From the NCBI GenBank assembly GCA_943736015.1, contig OX031060.1, forward strand, positions 21,467,231 to 21,531,230: 64,000 nucleotides of DNA. The letters are read 5' to 3'. This stretch comes from Tridacna crocea. Lineage: Eukaryota; Mollusca; Bivalvia; Cardiida; Cardiidae. Shown in pieces: positions 33,720 through 45,204 of this stretch. Under the pieces are notes generated by a model. It had not been told where the DNA came from. It did not search any database and saw only the letters and a list, made by a program, of their open reading frames with translations. The position numbers were made by a program, and so were the translations under genes. Position 1 is the stretch's first letter. Every line of letters starts with the position of its first letter.

Positions 33720-35472
33720 GCCTCAACTTTGAGAATACTGTATCACAATTATCGAAACTATTCAAAATTAATGCAATTACGTTCCATCCTTTTTTAGCGA
33801 TTTCTTCATAATTATTTCTCCTTCCCTACAACATCATGTCCCGTTTCTTCCTTACTTTAATCATGTTTAAGGCAATTTGAATCAATAAAGTTAGCACTTT
33901 CAATCTGGCCATTGCTGATTACCTCATCTTTCTAAAACATTTCAAGACATGACACAATAATACAATGCACTTAACTTTAGCAAAAGAAGGCACATTATAT
34001 TCCTTTTCTATAGAATTCAAAGCTTTTATAATCTAGAAAAAAAAACTCTTTTAAGCAATGAAAGGAAATAAAAAAAATGTTCAGTATGTCCTTTTGACAC
34101 AATGTTTCAATCTTCTATAATACGAATCCCATCATGTTAGCCAAATTAAAGCTGGTATCAACAAAATACTTTCATGTTGACAATTCTGAAATGTCCTTGT
34201 CCAGAATTGCTGTCAATATCTAACCATACAAATTATAAATGTATGAAAATGTATACTGGCAATTTCAGTCTGTGGAGATCTAAAATGGAATTAACTGCAT
34301 GATACTGAACAGTGTAGATCAGACATCAGACAAAGTGCTGGTTATCTCTGTTTAGCCTTTCAACCTGACAAATCTGAAATATCCTTGTCTAACATAGCAG
34401 CTGTCAATATCTAACTATACAATTATAAATAAATGAAAATGTATAATTTCAGTCACTGAAAGTCTAACACGGAATTAGTTGCAGGATATTGGACAGTGTA
34501 TGTCAAACATGGGACAGCATGTTCTGCAAAAGTACCTTAACTGTCCTTGGCACATGTTTTTAAAAAAAAAAAAGCCAAATAGATACTCTAGCAGTTAACT
34601 TTTAAGACTCTAAAAGGAAAAAAAAATGAACAATCAGTCCAGTTCCAAGTTATGTCACATTAAGAATGAACATTACAACTTCACCTCATTTTTTCACATG
34701 TTTGTCTATCAACGATTAACATTAGCAAGACATCAGTCATTTGGTAATCCATTCCACACAAGAAATCCTCATCACATAGCTCTTTTTTTTCTCACAGATT
34801 GCTGAAATACTGAGCCAAATGTCATGAAATAGAGAATTTTGTATCTGAGTTTCTGTAAAATAAGGTTTAGTACCGAAAAGGTTAGAAAATTTAAAATCTG
34901 TTGAATCACAACATTTTTCTAGAAAAGCCCACTTCTTGCAATTTCAAAATATGTGTTTTGAGATTTCACAAAGTATCACACAGCATCAGTCAATAACTTG
35001 ATATATGTTCTTTTCAGCTTGAACTTTGGTCTAAACTGTCCTTTCTATTTTGCTCTGTTAGCTATGTTTAAGGCTAAGAATGGATTCTCCATTAGCAGAT
35101 ACTTCACAAAAGTACCATGCTAGCAATGAGCATCTATGCTTTGTTAAAAAGCAAATTTACCAGCAATTTACACAGAAAATGATATTTATCTTTAATCACA
35201 AATTTATACCATTAAGAAGTCATCACTTGTAAATCTGGTTGTGAAGTAATCAGTCAAAATTGATGCAACAGACTCCTCTTCCTTTCCAGCTATCTTTATC
35301 ACCTATTGCTTGTAACTTAGTTCTTATCCTTTTCAAATTAGATATTAAGCTATTTTCTTTGAGCAAAACTTGCAAATTTTACAGATTTGATTTTTCTAAC
35401 TTTCCCCTCTCTCCTCATCACTTTAACTGTGATATAAGAAAATTAATGTAAAAGGTCTTGGAATAATTTTCA
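33720..35472. other. Long stretch free of hairpin elements, upstream side of the candidate exon
   Basis: About 1.75 kb without any TTAA hairpin copy in a region averaging one per kilobase or less. It lies where a minus-strand promoter for the 33585-33698 exon would be. Apart from the duplication at 34175-34520 I recognise nothing; no clear TATA box. Confidence 0.5.
34175..34520. repeat. Diverged tandem duplication, period about 188 bp
   Basis: AATGTCCTTGTCCAGAATTG...GCTGTCAATATCTAACCATA recurs as AATATCCTTGTCTAACATAG...GCTGTCAATATCTAACTATA, with following AATGAAAATGTATA and GGACAGTGTA blocks in the same order. Confidence 0.75.
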
Positions 35473-35701
35473 TTAACTCTTTACCACACGACAAAATTTT
35501 AGACTGGTTCAAATTGAAAGCATTTGCAGACGACAAAATCAAGGTGATTGAAAAATTGAAATTTGTTCAGGGAAGGGTAGAAAACACTGTGGGAAAAGGA
35601 GAAAATGCTGGTTACCAGCATTTTCTCCTTTTCCTACAGTGTTTTCAAAAGGCTTCTTTCTCAGGGGCATCAAAAGTAGGGATTGTGTGGTAATGGGTTA
35701 A
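35473..35701 (-). mobile_element. Family A TTAA hairpin element, full length
   Basis: Both TTAA ends, core perfect but for one base (CTACAG). Close to 37405-37633. Confidence 0.93.
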
Positions 35702-36011
35702 TCCTATTGTATACATAAGCTGGTAACAGGAAATTTTCAGACAACTTCTAAATTCATTCTTTTTTTTTGTCCTCATTAAGTCAGCAGAATATAGAACCTG
35801 ACAAAGTAGTTTCATGGAAATTCCTGAAGGAATGATTAATACGAGGATTAATACTGTTACCATTAGAAAAAACCTGGCATTGTTAAGAAAATTGTTGTTT
35901 GTTTGTTTTTTATCTTCCACAGATATTGCTAATTTCTCGTATCTTGTTCAAAAATAAATGGAAGTTTTTTTAAATCTACAACCTGCAGATTAGTTTCAGT
36001 TGTAAAATTAC

Positions 36012-36241
36012 TTATAACTCTGTTCAACACAACACAATGATAGACTTGTCCAAATTGAAAGCTTTTACAGACAACAAATAAACTGAAGTTCAAGGGGTTG
36101 TGGTTCACTGGATAAATAGCATTGCTGTAAAAGAAAAAAATGCTGGCAGCCAGCATTCATTTTCTTCTTTTCCAAAGAAGGTTTTTAAAAGCCTTTTCCC
36201 TCCTGGTCATAAAAAGAAGGGATTCTCTGATAAAGGGTTAC
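36012..36241 (-). mobile_element. Family A, decayed
   Basis: TTATAACTCTGTTCAACACA to TCTGATAAAGGGTTA. The core keeps AAATGCTGGCAGCCAGCATT only. Confidence 0.7.
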
Positions 36242-37326
36242 ATATATACCTGTACTATGGGATTTTTCTAAAAGTGGGAGACATATGAAAAGAAACTAAC
36301 AATCAACCGAAAGTTGATGGAAAATTGCTAAAGTTATCAATTTTTTCATCTTTCATCTTTTTAACAAAATATCTGTCTACAAAAATGAAGTCAAATCATC
36401 TCAAACTGATTTTTGAGAGAGAAAAGGATATATTATTTAAGGTTTATCTGAACAGCACATTAATTATTTTCCAAATGTAGAAAAACCCAACTGCATCAAC
36501 TCAAGGCTGCCATATGACCAGAGGACACAATGGTACCTTTTAAACATGTCACCTAATGTAGATCAAGGATAAGAGCATACTTTTTTAGCATTGGTGGTGC
36601 CCTTTTTATGCAAGGAAGGCAGAGACTGGCTTTTACCTCATTGATTAAATCTAGAGATTGACAGGGGGATGCCATTCTAATTTTTCTATGGAGAATTCAC
36701 AAATTGGCAACTACATACATTCTGCTATGCAGGAGGAGAAAGTCAACAAACCGTTTTAAAACATAGCTGGTAAATTCATTATTGTACAAAATAACAGACT
36801 TTCATACACTTGCTTTCTTTCACAGTAAAAAATACAACAGAAAAACTGTTTACATAATTATAACACCATGTGTTGTATCATTACATCACCTTTCACCTCA
36901 AGTCTTAATTATATCCAGTCTCAATTGAAAACATCTATTCCTTTCAAATTGAACAGGCAGCCAACCTTTATTCTGAACAATTTTCACTTCAATTAACTGT
37001 CTATAATCATTTGAAACGAAAAAAGATTCCTTAGAACTTCTCATCACTTTCACTTCAGCTTTGAAATCAAGGTGATCAAAACATTATCCAGTAAGCAGCA
37101 GACCACAAGACACTGTATATAGTTCTCAGCAGCAGTCGAAATGAAGATGGACCTATTGGACTAATCAGGTAAGCAACAGGTAAATGGAAGTATGGGGGAA
37201 GCCAAATAGTCAATAGAGAACAACTTTTGTATTATATACTATGAAAGAATCTTAGTGTTTTTTATCTTTTCATTTCACCTTTTGTATTTGGTACTTCAAC
37301 AGATTTACAAAACAGGATAGTTTCTT
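36242..37326. other. Intronic sequence, about 1.1 kb
   Basis: Unique AT-rich sequence; no exon or repeat recognised. Confidence 0.5.
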
Positions 37327-37404
37327 TAGCTCTTTACCAAATGACAAAAATTGGACTTTACCAAGTTAAAAGCATTTACAAATTTTCAACAACATTTTAT
37401 TGCA
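37327..37404 (-). mobile_element. Family A left-end fragment
   Basis: TTTAGCTCTTTACCAAATGA through AAAGCATTTACA, ending shortly before the next, younger copy. Confidence 0.6.
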
Positions 37405-37633
37405 TTAACTCATTACCAAACGACAAAATTTTAGACTGGTTCAAATTGAAAGCATTTGCAGACGACAAAATAAAGGTGACTGAAAAATTGAAATTTGTTC
37501 CGGGAAGGGTAGAAAACACTGTGGGAAAAGGAGAAAATGCTGGTTACCAGCATTTTCTCCTTTTCCTACAGTGTTTTCAAAAGGCGTCTTTCTCAGGGGC
37601 GTCAAAAGTAGGGATTGTGTGGTAATGGGTTAA
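37405..37633 (-). mobile_element. Family A TTAA hairpin element, full length
   Basis: Both TTAA ends; nearly identical to 35473-35701, so one of the youngest copies. Confidence 0.93.
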
Positions 37634-37699
37634 ACAAGTACATGTTTATGGCAAATAGAACAAAATACTGAGAGAATGACAACGTTAATGTACCTATAT

Positions 37700-37832
37700 T
37701 TTGATGATTCCATAAATCATATAGGCAAAAGGAGGTGCTGGTTACTGGCGTTTTTGCTCTTTCTCTCTGTGTTTTCAAAATACTTCGTCTCCAGCGTCTT
37801 CAAAATCCAGGATTGAGTGGGAAAGGGTTAAA
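37700..37832 (-). mobile_element. Family A right-half fragment
   Basis: AGGAGGTGCTGGTTACTGGC to AGGATTGAGTGGGAAAGGGT-TAA. Confidence 0.6.
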
Positions 37833-39883
37833 TAGTTGACCCTTTACATGACATTTCATACAAGATTGGTCCAACTTGAAGCCATCTCAAGTACTGTCAA
37901 ATAAGTTCAAAACTAAGCAAAGTAAATAATACTTTGTTCCTAATTTAACTCTTGACTTTTTACTGCATGGTTGCATCTAGAAATTTCAAACGGGGTGGGG
38001 GAGGAGGATTTCCCCCCATTGCCTTCAGAAAAGAGGATCACTTCCCCCTTTAAAGAGGGGAGATCAATTTTTATTGGGGTTCCCATTGTGTTAAGAAAAG
38101 TTAACGCAGTATCTGTTATTCATTTTGCAAAAATAATATAGACAATATCCATTAAAGGGTTCTTTTATTCTAGTCTTCTTTTTTGTGTGAATGTCCTAGC
38201 TCTTGTTACAGTACTAACACTGCAAGACAAGAGGAACTATCCCTCACCCTACCCTATCCTATGTTGTTCAATATTTTCATTTCATAAATTTACTGGAAGT
38301 TTTTTTATCAGTATTTGACAGATTTTGGCATATACCTATTGTATGGAGATATCTAATTTACTGTTTAAATTCACTATCAAAGCTGAAAAGGCAGTCTGAA
38401 GTGCATCTGATCAGTCAGTGTCAAATTAACATTTTGTTATGTCATGGGTTTTTTGTGGGTTTTTTTTGCAGCTATGTCTTTTTTTATGTCATTTTTTTTT
38501 GTTCTTCTGCATGGCATGGCAAGAATTTGTCAATAAGGGTAGCAGGTCACTTCAAAACCTGTCATTTCATACCAAAAAAATCCCAGAGTCCTTACTAGCA
38601 AAAATTTGGTGAGGGCAAGTGGATTATCCTTCTTTGTCTAACTGTAGGAAGAGTACAAAATGGCAGGACAAGTAAGAATTCTGAAATTTTTTGGACCCTG
38701 ATTAACTATACACCCATGCATCAATGTACTGCAAATCCCGATGGTGATGCATCAATTGCCATGTCCAACATCAATAACAATTGCCAACAGTTTGTTCAAC
38801 AGTCGATAATTATGATAGTTAATCCATGAATCTATTGTTAGCTTGCTAACTTGGCTCACTTAATCTAGTCTGCTGTTTGTTGTTTTTTTAAAATGCAAAA
38901 GTGAAAGTGAATAAAGATTGGTTCAAAGCTACTTTCATGTTTACTATAAGGCATGCTTGATTTCATTTTTTGGTACAAGCCTTTTTAGACATTAAAATTC
39001 AATTCCATTTGTTCAAGAAGACATTAAAATTTCTCTCATCTTTTTCTCAGGTGCTAATCATTGTCTTAAATTTGAGTTAGTTTTCATATTTTCATACTTG
39101 ATAGCTGGAATAATCGACAAATGATAGGAAATGTTATTTATTGTTCATGCTTGATTTTGCATGACAATTTTGTACTGATTGAGGATGTCTATATAGGTAT
39201 TTATAGGTCTGTGATGGCTGCTGACGTGAAAAACAATGTTGGAAAGGCAAGTGTTTTGGCCTGTGTAAGCTATGTTAAATGATCCTGAAACACAGCAGGA
39301 ACAGGACTAGTTTGCAGAGCAAAAATCAAACATCTGTTGAGCCTCCACAAACACCTGCTGGGGCCTGGGGCTATGGCATGCTTTGCCCAAAGACACAAGC
39401 CTAACCTGAGTAAGAAAGAATTAAAATATTAAAGTTAGATTTCTGATTACAAATCTAAAGGCCAAATAAAAGATGGGCTCTCCCCAACCATAGTGACATC
39501 TTTGTAGCTTGATGTTGAATTTATATTGTGAATGATTCAGGAAATGCTACATTCAGTAAAATTTGTACCAGACTTGTTGGCAGGCTCACCAAATTGGCTT
39601 CCACTATTTTTTTTCTGTTTTCACCGCATTATTGGTAGTCTGTGTGCATCCATAATCCCTCTATTCCTCTGGATTCCTGACCAATACTGCTATGTCCAAA
39701 ACACTTTCCAAGCTAAAGCTTTATTGCTTTCCTGCATCAACAATGCTAATTATAAAGTGTTCTCAGTGGATGAGGATGACATTTATTTTTTGTGTTTACT
39801 TTTTTTTCAATCCTTGGTATTTATTTTTATGGAATCTAAATTGAAACTCACAAGCCTGGCATTACTGGATCTATCGTGGACTA
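37833..39883. other. Intronic sequence, about 2 kb
   Basis: Includes a possible minus left-end fragment of family A at 37838-37920 (TTGACCCTTTACATGACATT) and a G/C-run segment at 37985-38075. The 124-codon plus frame at 39532-39906 shows no recognisable domain or splice context. Confidence 0.45.
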
Positions 39884-39935
39884 AGAACTCAAGCTACCAA
39901 AGTTGAAAAAGAACTCAAGCTACCAAAGTTGAAAA
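39884..39935. repeat. Exact tandem duplication of 26 bp
   Basis: AGAACTCAAGCTACCAAAGT and the next six bases are repeated exactly; the array ends six bases before the family E element. Confidence 0.9.
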
Positions 39936-39940
39936 GTTCT

Positions 39941-40138
39941 GGGCCCGTATTCACCAACCATTCTTGAGAATATTCTTAGGCTTATTCTTCAGAATTTTGC
40001 CAATGTGAAAGTAACAGAACGTCTGATTGGCTAAACCGGCTGGTTTAGCCAATCAGACGTTCTGTTACTTTCACAGTCAGGAAATCTTGAAGAATAAGAC
40101 CAAGAACGTTCTTGAGAATGGTTGGTGAATACGGGCCC
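39941..40138. mobile_element. Family E palindromic element, best copy
   Basis: 198 bp, almost entirely one inverted repeat: GGGCCCGTATTCACCAACCA facing TGGTTGGTGAATACGGGCCC, down to GATTGGCTAAACC facing GGTTTAGCCAATC around a few central bases. Flanks suggest CTG on both sides. No coding capacity; superfamily not assigned. Confidence 0.85.
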
Positions 40139-41275
40139 TGGTAATGCATCATTACACCCACAAAGGACTTCAACTTTCCAGAAAGAAGCTTGCAATTTCA
40201 ATTTAAAATTGTTTCTGTAACAGCTGAATACTTTAGCATATAAACCTGAGTTTTAATGACTCTGTGGAAATTGACCTTTCTGTAAATATGAGTTTGGCAC
40301 GCCCCCTTACAGTAACGTGCTGTTGTCAAGCTTGTCAAGCTAACCAGTAGTTGCATCAGATGTTTTTGTTTACATGATACCCAATGCTGCGTTTTCATTG
40401 GCCGATAAGACGTTGGTTTACTTGTCAATCAAAATCGGCAGATAGGTCAATTGCCTTTAGAAAACCTAGTACGAAAAGGCTAAATGTTGATAACTTATTT
40501 ATCCTTTTGGCATAAATACTTAACTTTTACAAACATACCACCATTTCACTTACTTTCTTTTTGTCATCCAGAAATGCTAAGGTTTAATCCGAACAGACAA
40601 AAACATATTTTCACTGGTTTGGTAAAGTATAAATTTGATCTCTGATAATGACTTCATGATTTACAGTTATTATATCATGAATTAGACTCCCCCCCACCAG
40701 CGGAAAAATTTTGTGCCACTAAGAATAATTGGTACAGTGCTTTTTCTGATGATTTGAAACTGCCTGGAAACAAGAAACTGTATACATGATTTATACATAG
40801 GTTAGAGAAAAATACATTTAAGTTAATGAGGGAAGTTCTTATCTGTCATTGAAAACCGAGTACCATATTTCACCTATTTCACTGGGGCAACATGCAAACC
40901 AAAAGACTGCGCACTCTTGTTTCACAGCCAATTTCCCAAAATTAAAGTGCCTTCACTTATATTATGTATGGTACTGTGGTCTTGGTTTTGGTTAGTGCCA
41001 ACTGCAAATCAAATGTCATTATGAAAACCTTGCAGAATGTGAATCTTAAAGCCAACCATGATTCACTTGGACATGAAAGTGTTCACTATCAATATGGGGC
41101 TGGAAGATTAAAATGTCACTAAAACTGTATTTACATGTATATTCAGACTATCTGGTTTAAGCAACAGCAATTTGTGAAGTTAATTAAGTTAATTAGAATT
41201 ATGTCAAAGACCTACAATTGAATTCAATTATATATTGTCAGTCATCAATCATCTTCTTCAGTCTGTGTTTGAAAT
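40139..41275. other. Intronic sequence, about 1.1 kb
   Basis: Unique; a short stretch at 40240-40300 (GAGTTTTAATGACTCTGTGG) might be a family A trace. No exon supported. Confidence 0.45.
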
Positions 41276-41471
41276 TTTGTCACCACCCATTCTTAGTAAC
41301 ATTCATAGTCTTATTCTCCAAGAATTTTCTGAATTTGAAAGTGACATAACTTCTGATTGACTAAAACATTTGATATAACTAATCTGAAGCTGGGTTACTT
41401 TCATGTTTAGAAAAATCTTGAAGAATAAGACTGTGAATATTCTTAAGAGTGATTAGAGAATACAAATCCTG
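41276..41471. mobile_element. Family E palindromic element, older copy
   Basis: TCACCACCCATTCTTAGTAA faces TTCTTAAGAGTGATTAGAGA; inner arms CTTATTCTCCAAGAATTTTC and GAAAAATCTTGAAGAATAAG match 39941-40138. Confidence 0.7.
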
Positions 41472-41947
41472 TCAGTGACTTCCTGATAAGGTCAACCATG
41501 GGTTGGGGTTGTCTGGTGGCCTCTGGAATAAGTAATAAAGTTTGGGTGCTACTATTGGGGAGGGAGCGTTATTTAGAAGAAATACAGTAACCTTGCTCAG
41601 CAAGGTGTTAATCTAAAATTTAACCAGAAAGCCAGGTAAGTAGCTTCAAGTTAGAATAGAACAGCATCTTCTCCATGCTTTCAGCCTGACAGACCATTCA
41701 TCTCCACAGAAATACTCTTCATAACTTCATCATACTACCCTTCATTTCATATCAAGTGGAAAATAGCAGCTGGAAATGACTACAATGTATAACACAATCT
41801 ACTCCTGCTAATGAACCTATTACTGGGTACTGGCAACAGTCATAGCTCCTTAAAACTATGGCAAAATATATAGCGAGATGAAACCTCCGATAGAAAGATA
41901 ATGAGCCAGCTCTGGCAAAAGGAGGTTTTATGCCTCTCCTTGGTGCA
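41472..41947. other. Intronic sequence, nothing recognised
   Basis: About 475 bp of unique sequence. Confidence 0.5.
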
Positions 41948-42168
41948 TTAACCCTTTCCCTTGTTTTTACATGTCTGCAGTACAAGTCTTTTGAAAACAC
42001 TGTGGGAAAAGGAGAAATTGCTCGTAACGAGCAATTTCTCCTTTTCCAACAGTGTTTTCCTTCTACCCATTTGGAAGAATTTTCTGCCATTTTTATCAAA
42101 TCTAAAATTGTCCTCTGCAAACTCTGAGTTTGGAACAGTCTAAAATTTGTCGTTTGGGAAAGGGTTAA
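41948..42168 (+). mobile_element. Family A element with a hybrid A/B core
   Basis: Both TTAA ends and A-type right terminus (GTCGTTTGGGAAAGGGTTAA). The core has A-type outer arms (GAAAACACTGTGGGAAAAGG) but a B-type centre (GAAATTGCTCGTAACGAGCA). Confidence 0.9.
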
Positions 42169-42395
42169 CCCTTTTCCAAATGACAAAATGTTGGCCTTGA
42201 TAAAATTGAAAGCATCTGCAGACAACAGTTTCAAGGTGGTTCATTTGGTGCAATCTTGCTTTGGTGGGGACTAGAAAACATGGTGGAAAAAGGAGAAAAT
42301 GCTGGTTACCAGCATTTTCTTCTTTTCCCACTATGTTTTTAAAAGGCCTCTTCTACATGATTGTGAAAACCCTGGATTGTTTGGTAAAGAGTTAA
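42165..42395 (-). mobile_element. Family A, GGTG subfamily
   Basis: Second link of a three-element chain; shares TTAA on both sides. Core centre GGTTACC. Confidence 0.9.
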
Positions 42396-42613
42396 GTCAT
42401 TACCACACAACAAAATTATAGGTTTGTCCAAATCGAAAGCATTTGCAGACAACAAAATAAAAGTGATTGAAAATTTGAAATTTGTTTTGTGAAGGGTTGA
42501 AAACATTGTGGGAAAAGGAGAAAATGATGGTAACCAGCAATTTTCCCACAGTGTTTTCTAAAGGCTTCTTCCTTAGGGTCATCAAAACTAGGGACTGTCT
42601 GGTAATGGTTGAT
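42392..42613 (-). mobile_element. Family A with shortened right core arm
   Basis: Third link of the chain. Core centre GGTAACC is flipped for its orientation and the right arm lacks TCTCC. Confidence 0.86.
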
Positions 42614-42738
42614 TACCAAGGAAGTCATTAGGGTATTACGGATCCTCAAAATCCATTTTGTTTAACTACTGATGGAATCATAAGGTACACTGGTCCATTG
42701 ACATGAAGAAAATTGACCAATAGCAAATGTGTAATAGA

Positions 42739-42990
42739 TGGATGGATGTATTGGGGTTTAACACCACTTTAACAGCTAAGGTCATATCATGGCGGTCGGT
42801 GATGCACATGTGTTTCCAGGCTTTCTCACACAAGTACTTATACTACTTTCTTTCCGAAGTCACCGACTACTTTTCTCACATGCTTCAGCAGAGGTGAGAA
42901 GCGAAAATACGCCGCAGAGAAAGTTCGCCTCAACCAGGTATCCAACTCACAAGTCCGACACGCTTACCACTGAGCCACCCGGGCGGGCCG
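42739..42990 (-). mobile_element. tRNA-derived SINE, V-SINE/RUDI-like
   Basis: On the minus strand it starts CGGCCCGCCCGGGTGGCTCA GTGGTAAGCG (tRNA-like A box), has a degenerate B-box region (GAGTTGGATACCTGG), a core TATGACCTTAGCTGTTAAAG and a (CATC)n tail. A 13 bp target duplication AATGTGTAATAGA lies at 42726-42738 and 42991-43003. V-SINEs named RUDI are known in molluscs; the match is from memory. Confidence 0.87.
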
Positions 42991-43104
42991 AATGTGTAAT
43001 AGAATCCATGATCTGGCAAAAGCGATTTTAATGAATCTCAATGATCTCAGGAGATAGAATGGTTCTTTGCCATGCTGAAAATTACAAACAGTAGAAAAAA
43101 TATC

Positions 43105-43273
43105 GACAAATTTCAGCCTGTGGACAAAATAAACGTAACTCAAAAATCGGTATTTGTTTCCAGTAGAGTAGAAAACATGTGGTTACCAGCATTTTCTCCT
43201 TTTCCCATGATGTTTTCAAAAAGGCTTCTATCTCAGGGTGGTAAAAACCAGGGATTTTTTGGGAAAGGGTTAA
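43105..43273 (-). mobile_element. Family A, left end lost, core shortened
   Basis: GTGGACAAAATAAACGTAAC to GGGATTTTTTGGGAAAGGGT-TAA; the left core arm is deleted between AAAACATG and TGGTTACC. Confidence 0.78.
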
Positions 43274-43428
43274 CCTTTTACCACAAAATTCCCTAGTTGA
43301 ACAACCCTGAGAAAAAATCTTTTCTACCTTCTCAAGAAAAATTGCACCACTTGAGGAACACTGAGATTGTCATCTCAATGCTTTTAGTTTGGACAAGTCT
43401 AAAATTTTGTTGTCTGGCAAAGAATTAA
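43270..43428 (+). mobile_element. Family A internal-deletion derivative without core
   Basis: 159 bp with both TTAA ends; AAAAAATC passes straight to TTTTCTACCTTCTC, removing the palindrome. Shares TTAA with the copy to its left. Confidence 0.83.
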
Positions 43429-43470
43429 AGAGTTCTTAAAACACATGATTGTTCAGTAAAGAGTTATAGT
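43429..43470 (-). mobile_element. Family A end fragment
   Basis: TTCTTAAAACACATGATTGT then TCAGTAAAGAGTTA. Confidence 0.5.
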
Positions 43471-43674
43471 AACTTTTGTAATAAAATCTTTGATTTGGAA
43501 AAATAAACAGGTGGCTGCGGAACAGAAGTATTCTGAACTAATAAATCGCTCAATTTTCACTATGTGGGTGTTACAACAAACATATTTACAGAGTGTTAAT
43601 TTAGTATGATCAAGATAAGAAGTTTCACTTTCCCCTCCTCTTTTATCTATACTGTCTTTGGTGTAAGCATCAAC

Positions 43675-43746
43675 AACTCTTTACCAAAGAACAAAGTTCT
43701 ATTCTCATCCCAACTGTAAGATACTGTCGATAACAAATTACGTGGC
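43675..43746 (-). mobile_element. Family A left-end fragment
   Basis: AACTCTTTACCAAAGAACAA, ending near the TTAA of the next copy. Confidence 0.5.
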
Positions 43747-43975
43747 TTAACTCATTACCAAACGACAAAATTTTAGGTTTGTCCAAATTGAAAGCATTTG
43801 CCGACGACAAAATAAAAGTGACTGAAAATTTGAAATTTGTTTTTAGAATGGTAGAAAACATTGTGGGAAAAGGAGGAAATGCTGGTTACCAGCATTTTCT
43901 CCTTTTCCCACAATGTTTTCTAAAGGCTTCTTGCTCAGGGGCGTCAAAAGTATGGATTGTGTGGTAATGGGTTAA
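43747..43975 (-). mobile_element. Family A TTAA hairpin element, full length
   Basis: 229 bp, both TTAA ends, core with a single mismatch (GGAGGAAATG). Belongs to a subgroup (TTTAGGTTTGTCC, CATTGTGGG core) with 57163, 57458 and 59137. Confidence 0.93.
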
Positions 43976-43984
43976 AGGAATTGC

Positions 43985-44125
43985 ATGGCATTATGAAGGA
44001 CGGAAAGCATTGTTGAAAAAGAAGAAATACCGATAACCAGCATTTTCTTCTTTCCCCACAATGATTACAAAAATTATATTTCTCAAGTTCCTGAAATCAG
44101 GAGAAGGTTTGGAAAAGCATTAATG
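43985..44125 (-). mobile_element. Family A right-half fragment
   Basis: GGAAAGCATTGTTGAAAAAG to AGGTTTGGAAAAGCATTAA. Confidence 0.6.
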
Positions 44126-44529
44126 TTTAGATATGATAGTTAACCACAAGTTAATTAGCAGCCAAGCACACAAAAAAATGGATTACAATGACAATGGTGA
44201 TGAGAAAAACAGGGCAAACACCAGACATTTGGCCAGATACAACACTGCTCTAAGTGAATATTGGTCTTGTCATCTAGTTCAATGGTTTCTGCGCTGAAAA
44301 TTACGGTTTGACTCATTAGTGCAGTATACGCCCTAACACAGAAGAACTTCCTGTGATTGAACCCAAAAGTCTGACACACCTGGGTGAATGAAACACTATG
44401 GTTCAGATCCCAACAATATCAAGTTTACAGCACACTACATTCTTTCCTTTGCCTGAAATCATTACAGTTATATTGAAGCCAAGTCATACAACCCTGTAAA
44501 ATCCAATGCTTAACCTACCTAAGGTTTTC
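44126..44529. other. Intronic sequence, nothing recognised
   Basis: About 400 bp of unique sequence. Confidence 0.5.
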
Positions 44530-44753
44530 TTAACCCTTTACCACACAATGATAACTTTAAACATCCCTGAAAGAGAAAGCTTTCAAAAACACTGTGGAAA
44601 AAGGAGAAAATTACCAGCATTTTCTCCTTTTCCCACAATGTTTTCTACCCTGAGGGAAACAAATTTCAATTTTTTTAGAGACTTTTATTTTGTAGTCTGT
44701 AAGTGCTTTCAATTTGGCCCAGTCTAAAAATGTGTCGTTTGGTAAAGGGTTAA
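44530..44753 (+). mobile_element. Family A with trimmed palindrome centre
   Basis: Both TTAA ends; the left arm is cut (GGAGAAAA directly followed by TTACCAGC), a small deletion at the hairpin tip. Confidence 0.9.
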
Positions 44754-44799
44754 AGTCGCAACAGTGATACCCATCATTTTCTAATATCTTGAAATTCCA

Positions 44800-44838
44800 G
44801 CAGTTGGTTGCTTGAAACAGCAGTTGGTTGCTTGAAAA
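44800..44838. repeat. Short tandem duplication
   Basis: CAGCAGTTGGTTGCTTGAAA occurs twice in succession. Confidence 0.8.
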
Positions 44839-44990
44839 AGTATTTTGCACACCTGACAATTATGCATCCTTGCCACCATGACATTATTCCAATGAAAATG
44901 GTGCGAAATGAAAGTTAAATTCTGAGAAGTATGGCTGAATGAAGTCAATTCAGCTGATAAGCACTTCTGCAGGTTACAGATTTTACCACA

Positions 44991-45204
44991 TTAACCCATT
45001 ACCACACAGCAAAATTTTAGACCTATCCAAATTGAAAGCATTTGCAGACGAAAATTTCAGTGGCTCAAACGGTGCAATTTTGCTTTGATAGCGTAGAAAA
45101 AATTTGGGAAAAGGTTACCAGCATTTTCTCCTTTTCCCACAATGTTTTCAAAAGGCTTCTTCCTCAGGGTCGTTACAAGTCGGGATTGTGTTGTAAAGGG
45201 TTAA
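44991..45204 (-). mobile_element. Family A with left core arm deleted
   Basis: TTTGGGAAAAGG runs into TTACCAGCATTTTCTCC. Both TTAA ends; the right one is shared with the next copy. Confidence 0.88.

Noticed and set aside
39532..39906. 124-codon plus-strand frame, one of the longest outside the retrotransposon
   Set aside because: No domain, no splice-site context, AT-rich composition like its surroundings; plausible by chance.
41752..42234. 160-codon minus-strand frame
   Set aside because: Runs through two family A copies and unique intron; repeat artefact.
42960..42990. tRNA-like A-box sequence on the minus strand
   Set aside because: It is the head of a SINE with target duplications and a tail, not a functional tRNA gene.
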